Source: Azospirillaceae bacterium (GTDB lineage: Bacteria; Pseudomonadota; Alphaproteobacteria; Azospirillales; Azospirillaceae). Taken from it: a DNA stretch of 34,255 bases. Positions 33,636-34,255 of the stretch are shown in pieces. Each line of letters begins with the position of its first letter. Within the stretch, counting starts at the first letter, position 1. The DNA is taken from NCBI GenBank assembly GCA_028281465.1, contig JANQJV010000035.1:1-34255 (forward strand), given 5' to 3'. Below the pieces are notes generated by a model. It did not search any database and was not told where the DNA came from. It was given only the letters and a program-made list of their open reading frames with translations. Both the position numbers and the translations under genes were made by a program.

Positions 33636-33758
33636 CTACCGGCCTTGGCCGATATAGGCCTTCTTCATGCGCCGCGTCTGCTTGTTCTTCGGCTTGCTGG
33701 GGCGGCCATTGCCAATAGAGGTGCGTTTCTTGATCTTGGTGACGGCAAGCGCTTTCAT
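33636..33758 (-). CDS. 40-residue, strongly basic small protein heading the RNA-modification operon
   Basis: 40 codons from an ATG with AGGA seven bases upstream to TAG. It has nine Lys and five Arg and no acidic residue, starts MKALAVTKIKKRTSIG and ends KKAYIGQGR. The composition suits binding to RNA or the ribosome, like tiny 30S proteins of the bTHX or SRA kind, though I see no real alignment to them. The KRTSIG...PKNK...GQGR pattern also reminds me of tiny basic proteins in marine phages; this is an impression only. It lies 30 bp before the first Rmt-like gene, so it is probably co-transcribed and may couple translation to it. Confidence 0.55.
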   Translation of the reverse strand: MKALAVTKIKKRTSIGNGRPSKPKNKQTRRMKKAYIGQGR

Positions 33759-33785
33759 GGCGTCCTGTGCTGTTTAGTGTTCGGC

Positions 33786-33821
33786 GAAGCTTTAGTAAAG
33801 CTAGATCGATGCCGATTTCAA
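33786..33821 (-). promoter_or_regulatory. Putative operon promoter with overlapping 15-bp palindrome
   Basis: On the minus strand TTGAAA (33821-33816) is followed after 16-18 bp by a weak -10 (TTTACT/TACTAA). The -10 area lies within AGCTTTA-G-TAAAGCT (33788-33802), a 7+1+7 inverted repeat that could be an operator. The distance to the small basic ORF is about 30 bp. The hexamer match is modest. Confidence 0.35.
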
Positions 33822-34182
33822 CCGGTTATTCACCGATCGGTCGAAGCGGCATGACCAGGTCGATGCGGGCTAAAATCAGCCCGTTGGATGTCCGGATCAG
33901 ACCGCCGTCGCCGATCACGGCGCCAACCGCCCTCCCCCGCCATTGGCGCATCGAGCCGGCTGAACGTCAAGGGCTCCGTCGGAAAGACATCGATCGTCCG
34001 ACATAACTCCAAACGGCGAACGGGCACCCCGTCAGACCATCCGCAGTGCGGACCGCTATGGAAATCAAGGAACGGCAGCAAGGTCCACCAGATTGAGTCG
34101 GCAATTTTCTATCTTTATATTCCGTTATAGGCTGACACCCATGGCCCGCATTGACGACAGGTTCGGTTTCGGCGCTGAACGA

Positions 34183-34210
34183 GGAGCGCCGGCATCCCTG
34201 CCGGCGCTCC
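34183..34210. other. Perfect 12-bp stem hairpin
   Basis: GGAGCGCCGGCA pairs fully with TGCCGGCGCTCC around the loop TCCC. No T-run follows on either strand. Ten bases on, a second 8-bp stem begins (CGGCCCGA with TCGGGCCG, within about 34,220-34,252). It is perhaps the transcript end or leader of a gene beyond the window. Confidence 0.45.
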
Positions 34211-34255
34211 GAAACAGGGCGGCCCGAGGACCGGTCATTGTTTCGGGCCGTTGGT

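Larger units (their letters stand above)
33759..34255. other. Upstream region of the RNA-modification operon
   Basis: About 500 bases to the window end. Besides the putative promoter there is a possible 41-codon minus-strand ORF (33826-33951, reading AVGAVIGDGGLIRTSNGLIL near its middle) and a protein-like stretch in another frame just upstream of it (RTIDVFPTEPLTFSRLDAP, about 33,955-34,010). Together they could be a frameshifted gene, but I recognise no family and do not call it. Confidence 0.3.

Noticed and set aside
33826-33951. 41-codon minus-strand ORF before the small basic gene
   Set aside because: Protein-like residues but no ribosome binding site and no recognised family; it may instead be the end of a frameshifted gene.
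1-34255. CRISPR array, tRNA or rRNA gene, prophage structural genes, secondary-metabolite synthase
   Set aside because: No regularly spaced repeats, no cloverleaf or rRNA landmarks, no capsid or tail genes and no NRPS/PKS or aminoglycoside biosynthesis genes were seen, so the Rmt-like genes are not part of a visible producer cluster here.

Overview
The window looks like chromosomal DNA of a high-GC alphaproteobacterium, probably Rhodospirillales-like. This rests on gene content rather than on any search: hrcA-grpE facing away from rph-rdgB, an ArsR/methyltransferase fusion heading metF and metH, a DUF29 protein, a stand-alone YkuD-type L,D-transpeptidase and a VUT-type YhhQ transporter. No rRNA or tRNA gene was found.

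Layout. 0.1-7.3 kb is housekeeping: L,D-transpeptidase, FrnE-like DsbA, a conserved hypothetical, a chemoreceptor without a periplasmic sensor, a two-CBS protein, mnmA, a double-receiver regulator and an MlaC-like lipid carrier. 7.4-14.0 kb is a methionine-cycle block: a perfect 16-bp palindrome overlaps a promoter, followed by the ArsR-methyltransferase fusion, metF, a DUF29 gene with a decayed DUF29 remnant, and cobalamin-dependent metH. 14.0-19.2 kb is a visibly AT-richer accessory island: two unrecognised membrane-anchored proteins, a complete 861-bp IS5-family element with inverted repeats and a CTAG target duplication, and a frameshifted SIR2-like gene. 19.2-24.2 kb carries a Na/Pi-cotransporter-like protein, an orphan glycine-betaine-type binding protein, gor and a CheY-like regulator. 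24.2-28.3 kb carries grpE, hrcA, rph, rdgB and a glycine-rich membrane protein.

The most interesting part is 28.5-33.8 kb: a tightly packed minus-strand operon apparently devoted to RNA modification. In transcription order it encodes a 40-residue very basic protein, a 16S rRNA m7G1405-methyltransferase-like protein (Rmt/ArmA/FmrO family), an RsmF-like m5C methyltransferase, an RsmI-like 2'-O-methyltransferase, a tRNA-guanine-transglycosylase (TGT)-like protein, a second Rmt-like protein (251 aa, the same length as RmtA/RmtB), and a YhhQ queuosine-precursor transporter. Three consecutive junctions are 4-nt stop/start overlaps with GTG or TTG starts. In E. coli numbering the classical targets of these methyltransferase families (C1402, G1405, C1407) lie within six nucleotides in helix 44, the decoding site and aminoglycoside site. 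Several of the enzymes depart from their family consensus at signature motifs. I infer a dedicated decoding-centre modification or self-protection island, possibly one that also places a 7-deazaguanine base in RNA. This inference has not been tested.
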